Notes: generated from the sequence alone by a model not told the origin. DNA of 64,000 nt from Aporrectodea caliginosa (GCA_020284085.1 JACEVL010006447.1:1580382-1644381), one strand, 5' to 3'; counted from the first letter of the stretch, positions 23,466-51,960 are shown. Program-made: numbers and translations.

Positions 23466-23850
23466 CATGAGATAAGTGTAACAAGTGAAGAACCCGTCAG
23501 TGATCCAAATCCTTATAAAGTGCAACAGGGGATAGAGCGAGAAATTGAGACAATGTTGCAAAACGGAATTATAGAAAGACCGAAGTCTGCTTATGTTGCA
23601 CCGTTTGTTTTAGTAAAGTAGACAGATGGTTCAAATAGGAATAGGTTGTGTTGCAATTACAAGCAGTTAAATAAAATCACTGTGTTGGGTATACCGAGCT
23701 TATGATGTCAAACGAAGAGGTTTTCAATTAATTGAGTGGAAGTCAAATATATAGCAAGTTTTTGTAGAAGAATCAAAAGACTTGACGACGTTCAGTTGTG
23801 CCAATGGAATGTCTAAATTCAGAGAACTCATCATTTGTTGGTGTAAAGAT
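23466..23850 (+). pseudogene. Ty3/Gypsy-type reverse transcriptase relic
   Basis: The plus strand reads EEPVSDPNPYKVQQGIEREI, MLQNGIIERPKSAYVAPFVL, TDGSN, CNYKQLN, SGSQIYSKF and KDLTTFSCANGMSKFREL, the N-terminal RT blocks of Ty3/Gypsy LTR elements. Stops (one after FVLVK) and frameshifts interrupt it. No LTRs or integrase were seen. Upstream bases 23176-23465 may be further decayed pol. Confidence 0.8.
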
Positions 23851-24049
23851 TACTTGTTAGAGACATTGTAATGTGCTATTCTTCTATTTGCTAATGTAAA
23901 GATTAATTGTTAAAGAAATATTTGGCTAGCAGGTTCAACTGGTTCATTTGATAACATGGGCAAATTTGGAAAGTCTGTGTGGAAGAAGAAAAAGCCAGAG
24001 CAAGAAGAGAAGGAGAGGGGTAGGTAGAACCGTAGAAGAACAAAGTGGT

Positions 24050-24110
24050 GACGACGACGACGACGATGAAGAAGAAGAAGAAAAAAAGAAGAAGAAGAAG
24101 AAGGAGAGTT
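24050..24110. repeat. (GAC)n(GAA)n microsatellite
   Basis: Purine-rich trinucleotide run, intergenic. Confidence 0.9.
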
Positions 24111-24169
24111 CCTTAAACTGCCCTACCTCTTATGCAGTCATGTGCATGATGGATTAACGGCTCATTTTT

Positions 24170-24386
24170 CTTAGCCTCTGCTTATGAGGACAGATGGACA
24201 GTCCTTTCTCTCGCGACCTGATCTTACCACTGATAATGCTCCGTCAGTATACTCATTTATAGCTGAATTTGCTATGAGACGCAACTGGAGTACAAATTTC
24301 GAAACATCTTTCTGTCCGAGCAAGGATTTGAGCCCCAGACTTTTCGGTTGACAATCCAGCACGATTAACCACTAGACCACTGCGCA
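24170..24386 (-). mobile_element. tRNA-derived SINE or decayed tRNA-like sequence
   Basis: The minus strand begins GCGCAGTGGTCTAGTGGTTA (A-box-like) and has GGGCTCAAATCC (B-box-like) 50 bases on. Pairing is too poor for a functional tRNA. About 140 bp of tRNA-unrelated body follow. Confidence 0.5.
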
Positions 24387-24389
24387 AGA

Positions 24390-26350
24390 CAAAGTTATTT
24401 TACTTCAATCTGTTTATTAGCTTCGGAAATGAAAAAGAAGCAAAAACTCTTGGTACGAAATTGTAAAGAAAGGCTTTAATAATTATATAGATGGCGAGTG
24501 CAGCAGAAGCAGCAGCAGCATCTATGATGGCTAGGCGATCTGCTCTTAAGATGCATCGAATGGGCACCGACTCCCCCCGCTATACAACCCTCGGCACTTG
24601 GCGGCATATATTATGGGATGCAGTTGTGTCACCACGTGTATACTCTTTCATGCAAAAAACATTGCTTGGATTAACTTCGACGTTGTTAATTACAAAAACA
24701 AAACAGTTCAAGCAAACACACGAACTAATTCTGCAAACGTATACAGGTTAATTTAGACCCGGTAAGAAAAAAACAACATTCAAAGACAACTCTTCGCCTA
24801 AAGTCTCTTGTAATTCTGCCAATTTTGCACAGATTTATGGGAAAGACAACAAAATGAAAGAAAGTATTTAGGAAACTTATTGCTTTAAAGCCAATGATTC
24901 CTTCTGTAAAATCTCAGCAAAATCAACATTTAAAAAATTTGCGAACCCTAAGGCTGTCAGCAGCAGACATCTAGATAAGAGTTTCCCTAGGGCTCTGTTC
25001 ACAAGAGAATGCATATTTATACGAAAGCCAACCCAAAGAACAATTGAAATACCTTCTCACACAGAATAATGGTAAACATATACCGGTATAGGCCTAAAGG
25101 TAATTAAGGTAAAAATTGAGAAACTATTCCATGAATCCCATACTGCTGCAAGCAAGGCAATAACCATACTCCTTCGAAAAATTAAAAGCAAACAGATTGC
25201 TAACTCCTGCCTCTAAGAAATTTCCACGATGTCGGCGCCCATACTTGCCTCGTTTGCATACGAAACAACGACTACATTGGAGCACAGCATTATTGTTTGA
25301 CAAAAATTAAGATCTACAGTTTGTAAGCCGTTCTCGACGCGCGTGTAGACAAAACTACAACAAAATTTAAAAAAACAGTTATCACAGCAAGTTTATAAAG
25401 TCACAACCTCCAGCTAACGTTGAAAATGCATCAGTTACAACCGAGTTAGTTAACAGTCAATCAGCCATCAAGTCTTTTCAAGAACCGAAAACATGAGCAA
25501 AGTGCGCATGCGCAATCGGGATGTCGGCTAAAGACCAGAACAACGACAAATGAGACTCTAGGCAAAGTAGGCTAATTTCGAACAATACTGACTACGGAAG
25601 CTAAATATAAGAAATTGATATAGGTTTACTTGCTCTAAACTCACTGCCTTGAAACGAACATTTAAGAAAAATTTAAAGGTGCTTTGCAGAGCGTTTCGTT
25701 TGGGTACCACCGGGGACTCGATCTAGATTATCCACTGAAAGGCAACTAAAAACTTTGTGGCTAACCGAAAATCGAACCACAGATCCAAGGTTCTACGTCT
25801 GATGGACACTAGATGGGTGCAGAACTTAGTCGGAAACAGTTAGTGTGGAGAGATGTAGGGTAGTCTGAAGAGTGACGAGAAGATTCCGTAGCCTAGGTAC
25901 AAATAGCATCCTATCTAGCATTCTGAACAATTGAACAATTGAATGGATAATTTGTTAATTATTATTAACAGGGACATCTGTCCATTGTGTCACGCTACTG
26001 AATCAGTGAACTTGGAAGACACTCGTTTTAACGACAGAACTAATTTATTGTCATAGAGCTTCTTAGGAAATAGTTCTTGTCGTAAAACACGAAAATGTCA
26101 AGAGTTAAACTGAACCTCGCATTTAAATAGTCCCAAGTGATGGCTCAACAGATGGTCTAGATCAAAGCATTCGTGATGTCAAGAACTGGCTTGCATAATA
26201 TTTGGATAAAGCATCTGCAAGGGGTCAGAAAATTTCGTTATTTCAAAGGTAGATTTCGTTTATTATTAATTAAGATACAAAGTTGACATACCGCAACCTG
26301 TTTACATGAGATAATGAAAGTAATGAAATTAAAAACTATAAGTTTATGCC
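24390..26350. other. Intergenic stretch without recognised features
   Basis: Between the NOTUM promoter side and the Hv1-like 3' end. An open stretch near 24491 starts with Ala codons from a GCA run and has no recognised homology. Confidence 0.5.
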
Positions 26351-26355
26351 TATAG

Positions 26356-26640
26356 TCAGGATTGAGAGTTAAAACTTAACATCCCGAATGGTACGATATA
26401 GAACCCTAGAGATGAAATTGTGGTCATCTTTTTTTGGGAGTTCATATTCATGAGGTCTAGGGCGCAGAGCATAAGGCCTACAAACGGTCGGAGGAAAGAG
26501 GCCTCTAAGCACATGTTGTGAGTTCCGAATATTTGGCAGCACAAGAGGAGACCTATGGCCTAGAGCGAATTGTATGGGTAAATGTATGTTCATAGGGAGA
26601 TATTCTGAATCAGAGGGAGATTTCCCTCTTTCTTCTACAG
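26356..26640 (-). mobile_element. LINE fragment (RT C-terminus)
   Basis: The minus strand reads IQFALGHRSPLVLPNIRNSQ and HEYELPKKDDHNFISRVLYR, resembling the C-terminal region of LINE reverse transcriptases. Frame broken; short relic. Confidence 0.5.
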
Positions 26641-27140
26641 TTCTGGTTTTAGTATTACAGGAATGAAGAAGTGACGTCAGACGATCGTCATCGCGCTCAG
26701 ATGACCTTGACGTCTGATTGGGTCAATGTCATAGCGTGAAATTTGAATGTCTCGGTTGCATGATAAATAGGATAACGATACTAAGTATGGCATAGCTACC
26801 TGTTACTACAACAAGCTCAAGCATGAATATTTACATTGGCTGAAGCATTTTATGTGTGTATATGTGAATATTCTTCAATAATTTCATAGAATATAATAAC
26901 ATAATAACTGCATAATCATAATCAATTAATCAGAATTACTTAGAAAATCAAGGTTTGGTTGACAATTATTGAATCTACAATAAACAAATTGTTAACTAAG
27001 CCTAATGATTTTAATTCGATTAATCGAATTGTTCGATTAACCGTTTCATTGATTCACATATGCAATCGATCCAGTAATCGAATCGTTGTTGGGTCAATAA
27101 TATATGATACGTCGATGACATAAAACAATGAATTGCTATA

Positions 27141-42048
<14,908 letters not shown>

Positions 42049-42599
42049 CTACAATAGAAATAATTCAAGGCAACAATAAAACGAGCAGATTTTCGTAGAG
42101 TTATAACTTAACGTGCACTATGGCTATAGTAGCTTAAGACAATGTACTACCAAGAGAAAATAGATCTGTAACTTAAGCGGTATGATCGTGAAAACTGACA
42201 GAATAACGCTTTGAAAGTGAAAGACGAAAAGCATAAAGTGGAAATATTTTGTGAATGCCTCTTTGGAGAAATGAAAGATTAATTTAAGAAATGCAGCTGG
42301 AAAAGATGGAAGAAAAGGTTTAGAAAGCTTCGCACAATAATTAGAGCGCACGGATAAATCAGAAGAAAATAAGATGCGACGAAAGGAGAAAGATTTGTGT
42401 GGCTTTTGTTGGCAGCTCTGTTTAGAATTAGGCTAATGTTCAACCTTTTTTTTAGCCTATCCGAAGAAATCGCTTGAAGGCAAATAGAGCTGCCAAAAGC
42501 CTTTGAGTGGCTTATATTGAAACGTAGGTTGACGCGCGTGTTTCATTGTTTGGATTTTACACGATGATCAGTCTGAGGGCACTTGATCGGATGGAGGAC

Positions 42600-42965
42600 T
42601 TAAAGTTAAAGGATGAATGGATAGGGTACGTGGCATCTTCCTTAACACGGGCTAGTATTTTTAGGATCTCAAACTGCTCCAACTCTGAAATACAATGCAA
42701 ACGTGAATAATGAGGGAAAGCGGGTCAGTGTTTACACCCAGCACCCGCACTAATCGCAGGTCTTTCATTCATGCATTCATTCATTCTGAGAATTTGTATA
42801 GCGCCTCTTCAAGAGACCTACTCAGAGGCACTCTCTGCGTCTGGATGATCATGGCGCCATCTTCCGCCACGCACTAGCGACTCCACGAAAATATCCTAGT
42901 CTCCACCAGGGCTAGACATCTGCGACTCTGGCATTCAATCGTGCACTTGTAAAGTGCCGGAGTGA
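42600..42965 (-). mobile_element. LINE 3' end fragment with (GAAT)n tail
   Basis: The minus strand at 42770-42840 reads AGTGCCTCTGAGTAGG, GAAGAGGCGCTATACAAATT and GAATGAATGAATG, the same 3' end as the LINE at 21330-21612. Part of 42600-42770 on the plus strand looks like another decayed RT piece. Confidence 0.55.
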
Positions 42966-43234
42966 TACCTCTTGCCACGCATTCACACCTTCTGGAAATT
43001 GCCTTGGCTGCTGGCGATCCAACGGTGCCCTCGGAATGCAGTCGCGCCACGCATTGGCGCCTCCTCTCCTGCAACTGCCGTTCGCAACCACTCATTGCCA
43101 TATCTTCCTTCTAATCCTCCTCCTCTTCCTCTTCCTCCTGGTCCATCCTCCTCCTCTTCTTCCTCCTCCTCCTGGTCTTCCTCCTCTTCCACCTCCTCCT
43201 CTTCTTCCTCCTCCATTCGTCTGACTATCGATCG

Positions 43235-43540
43235 GAGCCGAGACCTCGTCTGAAGCGACGCAAGACGCGCTTCCTGCGCAGTCGCAGACCGGAAGCTGTT
43301 AATCTAGTCTCGTGCGACGAGCCTTCGGCGAGATATTGTCGAATGTGGCGCGGCGGACGCGCACCTAGAAGCCTCCACCGCCTTCGGACGGGTTGGTGTC
43401 AATTAACGGACCGATCGCCAGAGGGAGGCACGTCGACCGCAGAACGCCATCTCGCGGGACGTAAACAGATTTCTGAATGGCAATCTGGAGAAGAGATGTC
43501 GGAGGGACGAAAGACGTCGCTAGGTGGTCACGGCTGTAAT
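43235..43540. other. CpG-rich segment without a gene call
   Basis: Dense CG dinucleotides in contrast to the AT-rich surroundings. It lies 1.2 kb upstream of the first Hv1-like exon found and could hold its promoter or 5' exon. No splice-consistent coding was found. Confidence 0.35.
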
Positions 43541-43734
43541 TTGTGACGTAGGTGGCTCCACCTCTTACGTCATGACCTCTGTGTGTATTAGCAATTGAAG
43601 GTCACATCAATTAGCCAATCTGTTTCCATCGGAGACGAAATGTAAAGTAATTGAACGATTGTCGCATTACGTGCATCGATCAAAGATATTCAATTATTCA
43701 TCTGCAATTGATTGGTTGGAATGCAGTGCTTTGT

Positions 43735-45260
43735 ACGGTTGTGTATAGGCTGCAAAAGGCGCTATATAAAGCGCCTGCATAATTAACTAAGGTCTCAACG
43801 TCGAAGTGCAAGTTTCAAGCTAACAATAAACGACATGACAGGTTTCATTGTGCCAGGGTACAATGACCGACAACGATTGTCAACTTCCTTTGAAGCACCG
43901 CACTATGAGCCTAGGACGATGAGATGTAGTGTTTCTCTTCTATTCCCGATGGGAATAGAAGTTCTGGGGCGTGGTGGTTGTTTATGGCAACCACCATGTC
44001 ACGATCTCGTGATGATTAACTGTCAATGCACTCGTTCCAATGCTTTGTCAGAATGGGACCGAAACGGTCACTCGCCCTACTTACCATAACTGGGCCTATT
44101 TCCTATTTCCTTTCCAGTTGGTGCTGTCATCATCTCTTTCATCCATCGTCAATAAATCTGATTCTTTGATCGTTCTATTGTTCTCATCCACCGTATTTGC
44201 CTTCCAATGACAGGATTCCTATCCTCTGGTTTTCAATTATTTATTCTCGATTCCATATTCATTTCTTTTCTGCTTGATTGCTTGGTGCTTCTTGACTGTT
44301 TTAATTACCTCCTCTTCCAACATTTGCTCTCTTTTCCCTCTTTTAAACTGTTCTCCATATCTCTTATCCTTATCTGTCATCCTTATCTATTATCCTTGTC
44401 TGTTCTTCATAATATATGTTAGCCTTGTCTGTTATTTTATCTGCTATCGTTATTTTTTTATCCATACATGTTATCCTTATCTGTTATCCTTATCTGTAAT
44501 CTTTATCGCCATCCTTAGCTGCTCTCATTATCTGTTATCTTTATCGGCTATCCATATCTGTTATCCTTATCTGTTATCCTCACATTCCTCTCCATGTACG
44601 TTACATTCAAATGCCTCTAAAGAAACTTCTTATCAACGTGTGATCCAAGGCTGTCATGAAATAACCGGATAAAGAGTAAACCCGACTGGAGCAATCCAGT
44701 AATAGGTTACCTTGTTAACCTACTAACTTGCATTGATAGTTAAATATTGAATCCAAAATGACAGAGGTCCGAGTTGTTACCGATTGCCTGGCATTGCCTA
44801 TAGCCTTATGGCATAACTTAATGGTCACTCATCCAAGTACTAATCACGTTCGTACTCCTTACATTAATCTTGTAACTGTTTACCACTGTTGCATGAATAA
44901 CGCCAAGCAGCCAATAATATTGCTTTACACTCCTCGCATATTGTTTTCTCGTATGCTCTTATATTTTCCGTAGCCTACGCTTCCTTTACATTGAAATCTC
45001 AGAAGCATCGAAATTTTTCTGTCTACCATTTGCCTATAATATCATTTACACTCTATTATACCTGATAGCCTCAATCTCTATCCACTCATCTATCCAATAC
45101 GCGCAGGAATTCTCTGGCAATCAAAACAGTCATTTCATCACTCGAAATCCAAGTCTTGGAACCTACTCTAAGATGATTGACAACATCTGCCATCCAGATG
45201 TCCTTTCAAAACCCGTCTTAAAACAATTCTTTCTTTACTTTAAGTCGTCGTATCCTCTTA
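43735..45260. other. Gene-free region with TTATC-rich tract
   Basis: Degenerate TTATCCTTATCTG repeats at 44365-44585; otherwise no feature recognised. Confidence 0.6.
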
Positions 45261-45520
45261 AGTGAATCTGTGTACGGCGCCTCTTCGCCGATTGTAAGAC
45301 ATCTGTTGTTAGACATCTGTCTGTCTGTCTCTATGCTGATCTGGCTCAATTCTCTTCCCTCTGAATTTTTATCTGATTTTTCATCTCTATATCTCTTTTT
45401 ATATCTGCCTCTGCCACCCCAAACCTTTCTACTCTATCTCAAACTTTACCTGTCTGCATATTTGTCGAGTTCAAGGTCCTCTGCATCAGTCTCTACGTCT
45501 CTCTGCCATTCTCTGTTGGC

Positions 45521-45560
45521 AGGCAGGCAGGCAGGCAGATAGGCAGGCAGGCAGGCAGAT

Positions 45561-45614
<54 letters not shown>

Positions 45615-45655
45615 ATAGGCAGGCAGGCAGGCAGATAGGCAGGCAGGCAGCAGAT

Positions 45656-45689
<34 letters not shown>

Positions 45690-45712
45690 TGACAGGCAGG
45701 CAGATAAAGCAG
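45521..45712. repeat. (GGCA)n microsatellite
   Basis: GGCA runs broken by GATA steps, about 190 bp. Confidence 0.96.
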
Positions 45713-46074
45713 TAAAAGACGGGTAGATACGCACTTTTTAAATTATATTTCCCGTCCCTAACTACCTCTATTTTGATCTCTGTCTTGTTTACTCTATCCT
45801 TCTAGCTTTCACTGTGTCACTTCCTCTCAGGTCCTTCTCTGTTTGTGTCCGTTTGTCTCTATCTATGCTGCTGGACCTTCCTGTATTTCATTTCCTCCAT
45901 AATCATCATATTCAATGGCTTCATTTTCTCTTGCCCTGCTCCTGGTTTCCATTATAACGATTACAATTGATTCAGTTTTCTGTCTCTTAATTTCCACTTT
46001 CATTATCTTGATTGTCTCTCGGTCGATTGATCGATTTCTATGCACTGTACAATTTATATAATTATTTATAACTC

Positions 46075-47462
46075 CTTCTTTTCTCTCCTTCCCTTTTCCT
46101 CCTTTTTCTCCTTACTTTCCTCTCCTTCTCCTTCCCTTTCTTCTTCTTCTTCTCCTTACTTTCCTCTCCTCCTTCTCATTCTCCTTCTTCTCCTTACTTT
46201 CCTCCTCCTCCTTCCCTTTCTTCTCCTTACTTTCATCTCCTCCTCCTTCCTGTCTTCTCCTTCTTCTCCTTACTTTCCTCTCCTCCTCCTTCCCTTTCTT
46301 TCCTTCTTCTTCTTACTTTCCTCTCCTTCTCCTTCACTTTCTTCTCCTTCTTCTCCTTACTTTCCTCCTCCTTCCCTTTCTCCTCCTTCTTCTCCTTACT
46401 TTCCTCTCCTCCTTCTTTCTCCTCCTTCTTCTCCTTACTTTCCTCTCCTCCTCCTTCCCATTCTCTCCTTCTTCTCCTTACTTTCCTCCTCCTCCTTCCC
46501 TTTCTTCTCCTTACTTTCATCTCCTCCTCCTTCCTTTCTTCTCCTTCTTCTCCTTCCTTTTCCTCTCCTTCCATTTATCCTCCTTCTTCTCCTTACTTTC
46601 CTCCTCCTCCTCCTTCCTTTCTTCTCCTTCTTCTCCTTCTTTTTCCTCTTATCCTCTTTCCCTTTCTTGTCTTTCTTTCCTCTTTTCCTCTCCTCCTCCT
46701 TTCCTTTCTTCTCCTTCTTCTTCTCCTTACTTTCCTCCTCCTCCTTCCCTTTCTTCTCTTTCTTCTCCTTTCTTTCCTCTCTTCCATTTCTCCTCTTCTT
46801 CTTCTCCTTAATTTCCTCTTCCTCCTTCTTCCTCTCTCCTCTTCTTACCTCCTCCTCCTCTCTTCTCCTTTCCTTACTTTCCTCTCCTCCTCCTTCTTTT
46901 CCTCTCCATTCTCCTTCCTCTTTCCTTCCTCCTTCTCCTCCTCTCTTTACTTTCCTCTTCCTCCTCCTTCCCTCTTCTTCTCCTTTACTTTCCTCTCCTC
47001 CTTCTCTTTCTTCTCCTTTCTTCTTACTTTCCTCTCCTCCTTCCTTTCTTCTCCTTCTTCTCCTTTCCTCTCCTCCTTCTTTCATTTCTTCTCCTTCTTC
47101 TTCTTATTTTCTCCTCCTTCCATTTTTCCTCCTCTCCTCCTCCTCCTCCTCCTTCCTTCCTTCTCTCTTCTCCTTCCTCTCCTCCTTCTTCCATTTCTTC
47201 TTTCTTCTCCTTACTTTTCCCTCCTCCTCCTTCCATTTCTTCTCTTCTTCTTCTTCTCCTCCTCCTTCATTTCTTCTCCTTCTTCTTACTTTCCTCTCCT
47301 CCTCCTTCCATTTCTTTCCTTCTTCTTACTTTCCTCTCCTCATTTCTTCTCCTTTCCTCCTTCCTCCTCTTTCTTCCCTTTCTCTTCTTCTCCTCTCCTT
47401 CTTCCTCTTCCTCCTCCTTCTTCCCTTTCTTCCTCTTCCTCACTCTCCTCCTCCTCCTCCTA
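46075..47462. repeat. 1.4-kb homopyrimidine tract
   Basis: Almost only C and T: CTT, CCT and CTTT words in recurring blocks such as CTTCTCCTTACTTTCCTC, about 35-50 bp apart. A 480-codon open frame across it is a composition artefact. A candidate for triplex DNA. Confidence 0.95.
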
Positions 47463-47489
47463 AATTCTCCTTTTTTGATTGACGTTCCT

Positions 47490-48360
47490 CTTCTCTTTAT
47501 TGTCATTATTGCTATTTTTGTCTTTTCGAATTTGATTCTCCTGATCTTAAATGAATTCTCTCGGCTCTTTCGTTTCCTCTGTTTCATCCTCCCCTCGTAC
47601 ACTTCTTCCACAATCCTACTTCCATAATTACCTAGTTGTACTCGTTTTATTTACTACATGATACTTACTTTGTCCCGCTACTTCTTGTTTTTCTTAGCGC
47701 TAACTCTCGTCCTTCGCTTCATCCTGAACATTTGCCCCTCTTTCTCTTACGATTTTTCTCTTGCCTCTTTCCTAATTTGGCATCTTAGCTTTCTTTCAAT
47801 TTCGTTTTCTTTGCTACTGATCCGCTGGTTTGTTTGCTTTTTGCATTTCCGTACACTTCTGTGACTTCTCAGCAGCTTTTATTCTCTCTTTCCACATGTT
47901 TTCTTTTCTACAACTCTTGGTTTATAGAGTTATTCCTTGCTTTCTATGGCTCTTCTTAACAATCGCTCTTTCCTCCTTCATTGTAGCCGGTTCTCTACTC
48001 TTTTGGTTTACATTTCTCATACTCCTACTTTCCACATCCATTTCGAATAACATTCGGTATTTCTCAGTCACTTCTAAAACCCAAATTAGTGGCCGCTTCT
48101 ACTTCTACGGCGTTTTGACCCTAACCTTCAAGCTAGGAAATGGTCTTTAAACACTGACCTCTAGCTGTAGAACTGCTGGACAAGTAATGCGTATTTTGTT
48201 TAACCGCACAAGTGGCTCGCTGTTGAACCAGTTAACTAGCGTCTGATTGTTATCAGACTTTACTTACTCTTCAGAAGGATTAGTTTAACAAGGAAACTAG
48301 TGCCTAGTTACAACGAGACTTTACTGTCAATAGGAATTGTTTAAATATATTTAGCTACCG
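47490..48360. other. T-rich stretch without recognised features
   Basis: Pyrimidine-rich flank of the tract before it; open frames reflect composition. Confidence 0.6.
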
Positions 48361-48659
48361 TTCACAACTGTTGTCGCTATAGGCAGGTAGCGTCTGACGT
48401 CGTTTCGTCAGAGGCTGCTGTGAGGTGGCGGAGGCGGAGGCGGCGGCGCCTCGCAAGGCGGTGAACTGTGACGGTTCGCCTCTGGACGAAGTCATCGTCG
48501 TCGTCGTCGTCGTCTTCGTCGCACACTTGCGGCCTCCGACAACAGACGCAGTCGAAACGCGAAGCCATGTAATCCAGCAGAATCCGTCGTCACCGCGGAA
48601 AGTCGTCGTCGTCCGATTCCTTCGATCCCATCAGCCGCAATATTGACCGACTTCAGCCT

Positions 48660-51100
48660 ACTTACTATCGTAGCCCTCTTTGAAGTCTGTCCTCCTACAA
48701 CTACGTTTCTTCCTATTGCTCGAATGGCTGCAGCTTCGCAATGCTAGTACCGACGAAAAACTGCGCCCGATCGTAATTAGACCTTTTATCTTGTTCGCAA
48801 TGTAAATTACACTCTAAGGTACTTTTGTATCGCTGTAACTTTTATACTGATGTAACAGAGTTTTTCATGACAACCTGTCATCTATGGTGTCGAAAGTTGA
48901 CGGTTTATGTCAGGCACTGTTTTGCAGAGAGTAACGTAGTTTATTTCTTCATAATTGGACTGTGAACTTATTTCCTCCGCAGATTCACCAGAGCATATGG
49001 ACAGTTAATTAGGTTAATTGTCGGGCGGACTGATTGGTGCGAACGAGCGCCTGGAAAACTATTTGTTATTGCTGGCTTATTAGAAATAGGTTCGAAAACT
49101 GAGTGGACGGTAACAGACAATCATCTTCAGACATCTAAGCTTAACTTTAATTCAGTTAATGACAGGACATTAAGAATTCACTTTTTGGCCGGATGTAAGT
49201 TATCTGCTTCCTATTTCGCTCAATCTCCTGCATCATTCTTAGGTTATAACATTAGATATCAAAGTTCCAGTTAATCTGCAGGTCTCATAAGCAACTCCGC
49301 GTAATAATTGTGTGCAGTAAGCTTATTATTAAACCAATCAATACTTGCTGCTGATTGTGTGTTGGCGGACTTGTTTAGTGGTTTATACACTAACGATTGA
49401 AAAGTGTCTCAATATTTCCGAAAGAACAGCTCATCAGTTGCCATTGCTTGTACTCATCTGGAAACTTGGCAAGTTATATATAAACAGACGTTTCGTTTCG
49501 CGGCTGGAGGGCAAGTAAGTTCTTCTTGTCTTCCAGAAATTTCCCTCTCTTTTCCGCACCACCAGAACCGTCCATTTGCAATGGATGACACTGATATCCG
49601 TCGCAAGAAATATGACAACTTATCAGTGCTTTTCACGCTAGTAGATACTTTTCCATTTGAAATTTCTTCGCACGTTTAACTGATTTGCAAACGTTGTCAG
49701 AACTCTTCTCTGGAAATCGTCTTTCAAACTGGAGCGGTACAGAACTTGAAACACAAAATAGTTACACAACTGAATGCAACTACATAGAGATAACTAATCC
49801 TATTTCCACCAGTTTCCTTTTGGCAGATAATCAAACTTGATGCACCTTTGGATAGTGCTTCTTCTTTAGCATTTTCCCTTAGAATATCATCTAAGAAAAG
49901 TCCTGGCGGCTGCTTTTGCTTATTCTGGCATCTAGACATAGAATATCGCCATTAGTCCACATGACGCAGGATCAGTTTTAGACATTACTGACGTTTACAC
50001 GACTTACTCTGCAAAACAGACTGAGTACATCGTCCGTGTAAGAGCCGTTAAAACTTGACCAGCTCGGTGTTTGCGCTTCTCGTGATTAGTTGTTATTTGT
50101 CGATGGAAGCATTCAGCGTCTCAAGTTGACTTCTACACAGCTCGGTGGGTTTGACTCTGTTGTCTGTGACTCTTTTGTATCAGATCTTCTGGCTGAAGAC
50201 ACTGGTAATTAATTTTCACCATGAAGCTTGAAATCTGAGTGCCACCATAAATCCTTAGAAGTTAGAAGTGAACAGCCTCTGTAAGTCCACCAAACATTTC
50301 TTTGCGGTCTTTAAGACATCTGTTACTTTTCATCAAACATGTGGCCTAAGTCATCGACTCGACAGTCTCAAGGACGAATGTGATCAGTAATGGGAAACAT
50401 AGAGCATCATTCATCTCATGCAATATATGGCGTCTCCCGTTGACTGGCTGTGTAACAAGGGTCAACATTTCCGACAGAAGTTCGACTTCTGATGATTGCA
50501 TAGTAAACGTGTTGCCTTTAGAAGTCATTGCAGAAGAAGAGTTAAGTCAAATAAGAAAATCTTGACACACTGCATTGAAAACTGACTTCAGCACTTATGA
50601 AGCATGTAGACGTTTTGGCGATGCAGAACTACAGAGTTTGACCAATTTGCAGTATGCAATCCGCCACTGCTTTTAAGTAATTAAAGGTGACAACAATGAT
50701 CAGTGACGTTAATTATTCACTTGCTAGCAATCACTTCCGAACAGATTTGAACAGACCTGCGAAGATTTCGGACGACTACGAGATATTCCAAGGTCAAGTG
50801 TACACTGCAGCAGCGTATGACGTCAGACCGGCTGCAGAAGAAGACACTGATGTTATAAGCCTGCAGGGTAGATGATGCACCGGATGAAATGACGTTTCAT
50901 CCATGGAAGGGAAGTCTCAGAGAAGCGATCCGCAAATAAACACTTCCGCCTATTGCATAATTAAGTGGAAAGTAGATGGAGAATCCAAATCCTCGATTAC
51001 TATCTATCGCTTATTAATCAATGGACGGAAGACTCAACCGAAGAGTCTGAGTCACATCTCGGCTTCTGCCTATCGCCTAAATTGCTGTCGCGCCCTAACC
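48660..51100. other. Region without a confident gene
   Basis: Several 60-90-codon open frames on both strands, none with recognised homology or consistent splice sites. Confidence 0.5.
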
Positions 51101-51960
51101 AGAAGAAAAAGGCGACACGCACACACCCCTTTCCGTAAAGAATCCGCAAAATGGCCACCCACATCCGGTAGTCAATGGTATAGGCGCACCTCGTTGACCG
51201 ACTTAGTCACCGCGCCGCTTCCGCTATCCGTGCCACCGTCGGCCATTATAATAACTGGCAGCGGTGGAGAAGCATGAAGCCACGGCTGCATTGCATAGCG
51301 GACAACGACGTCTTTGCAGAAGGAGGCGCGCAGCCATGTTTGATACTTTCCTTTCTCTATGAAACAACGGCAGCCGGCGTTCAATTACGGCGTCGTCAGG
51401 CGGCGCACACATACATGCACAGTTTCTGCGTGCAATGTACGTCGTATGTCCATCGCCGGCCTATTGATGTCATCACAGCATATACGCTGAAGGAGGCGGC
51501 GGTGGACGACGGCGGCGGTGGACGGCGGTGCGGGCGCCCGAGATGCAGCCTCCGCGCCAGTCAGTGGTATAGGGTGGACAGCAGAGCAAGCAGCCGTCGT
51601 TGGATCGTCCTCCTTCAGCGGTTGCGTCGTGCATGGTCGTCTGGATGTGGTGATGAAGTTTATTGAATTCGTCCGTACCCAGCACATCCGTCCGTCCGTC
51701 CGTCCGTACGTTTGGCTTGGCGCCTGGCCGCCGACGAAACGAATATCTTATGCGTATGAGGGGAGCCTTTGGCCTCCGACAACTAGGACGGTCGCTTGCT
51801 CGCTCGCCCGTTACGGTGCTTCCTATATGGGAGGAGGCACAGTCGGGTAGCCGCAGCTAAGTCCACGGCAGGCGGACGGTCGGACGGACGGACGGACGGA
51901 CGGGCGAGAAGCCGGATCGGGATCGGACCGCGCAACGAAAGATATCAATTGGGGACGATA
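51100..51960. other. CpG-rich region, possible promoter
   Basis: High CG content, with CCGT repeats at 51690-51712 and inverse ACGG repeats at 51874-51905 about 160 bp apart. No coding exon could be supported. Confidence 0.35.

Noticed and set aside
42985..43101. Minus-strand ATG segment ending in a phase-matching AGAAG|GTGTGA donor, as N-terminal exon of the Hv1-like gene
   Set aside because: It is contiguous with a repeated GCGTGGC-rich sequence that runs into a LINE 3' end, so it is more likely retroelement DNA.
46040..47482. 480-codon Ser/Leu/Phe/Pro-rich protein
   Set aside because: Pure composition effect of a homopyrimidine tract; both strands are open.
48377..48568. Minus-strand open frame MASRFDCVCCRRPQ with an Asp run, as first coding exon of the Hv1-like gene
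   Set aside because: It has an ATG but no good donor in the phase needed by the exon at 41920-42048, and the Asp run is a GTC repeat.
49400..50880. Cluster of 60-90-codon frames on both strands, possible decayed element
   Set aside because: No family signature could be named and no frame continues across the cluster.
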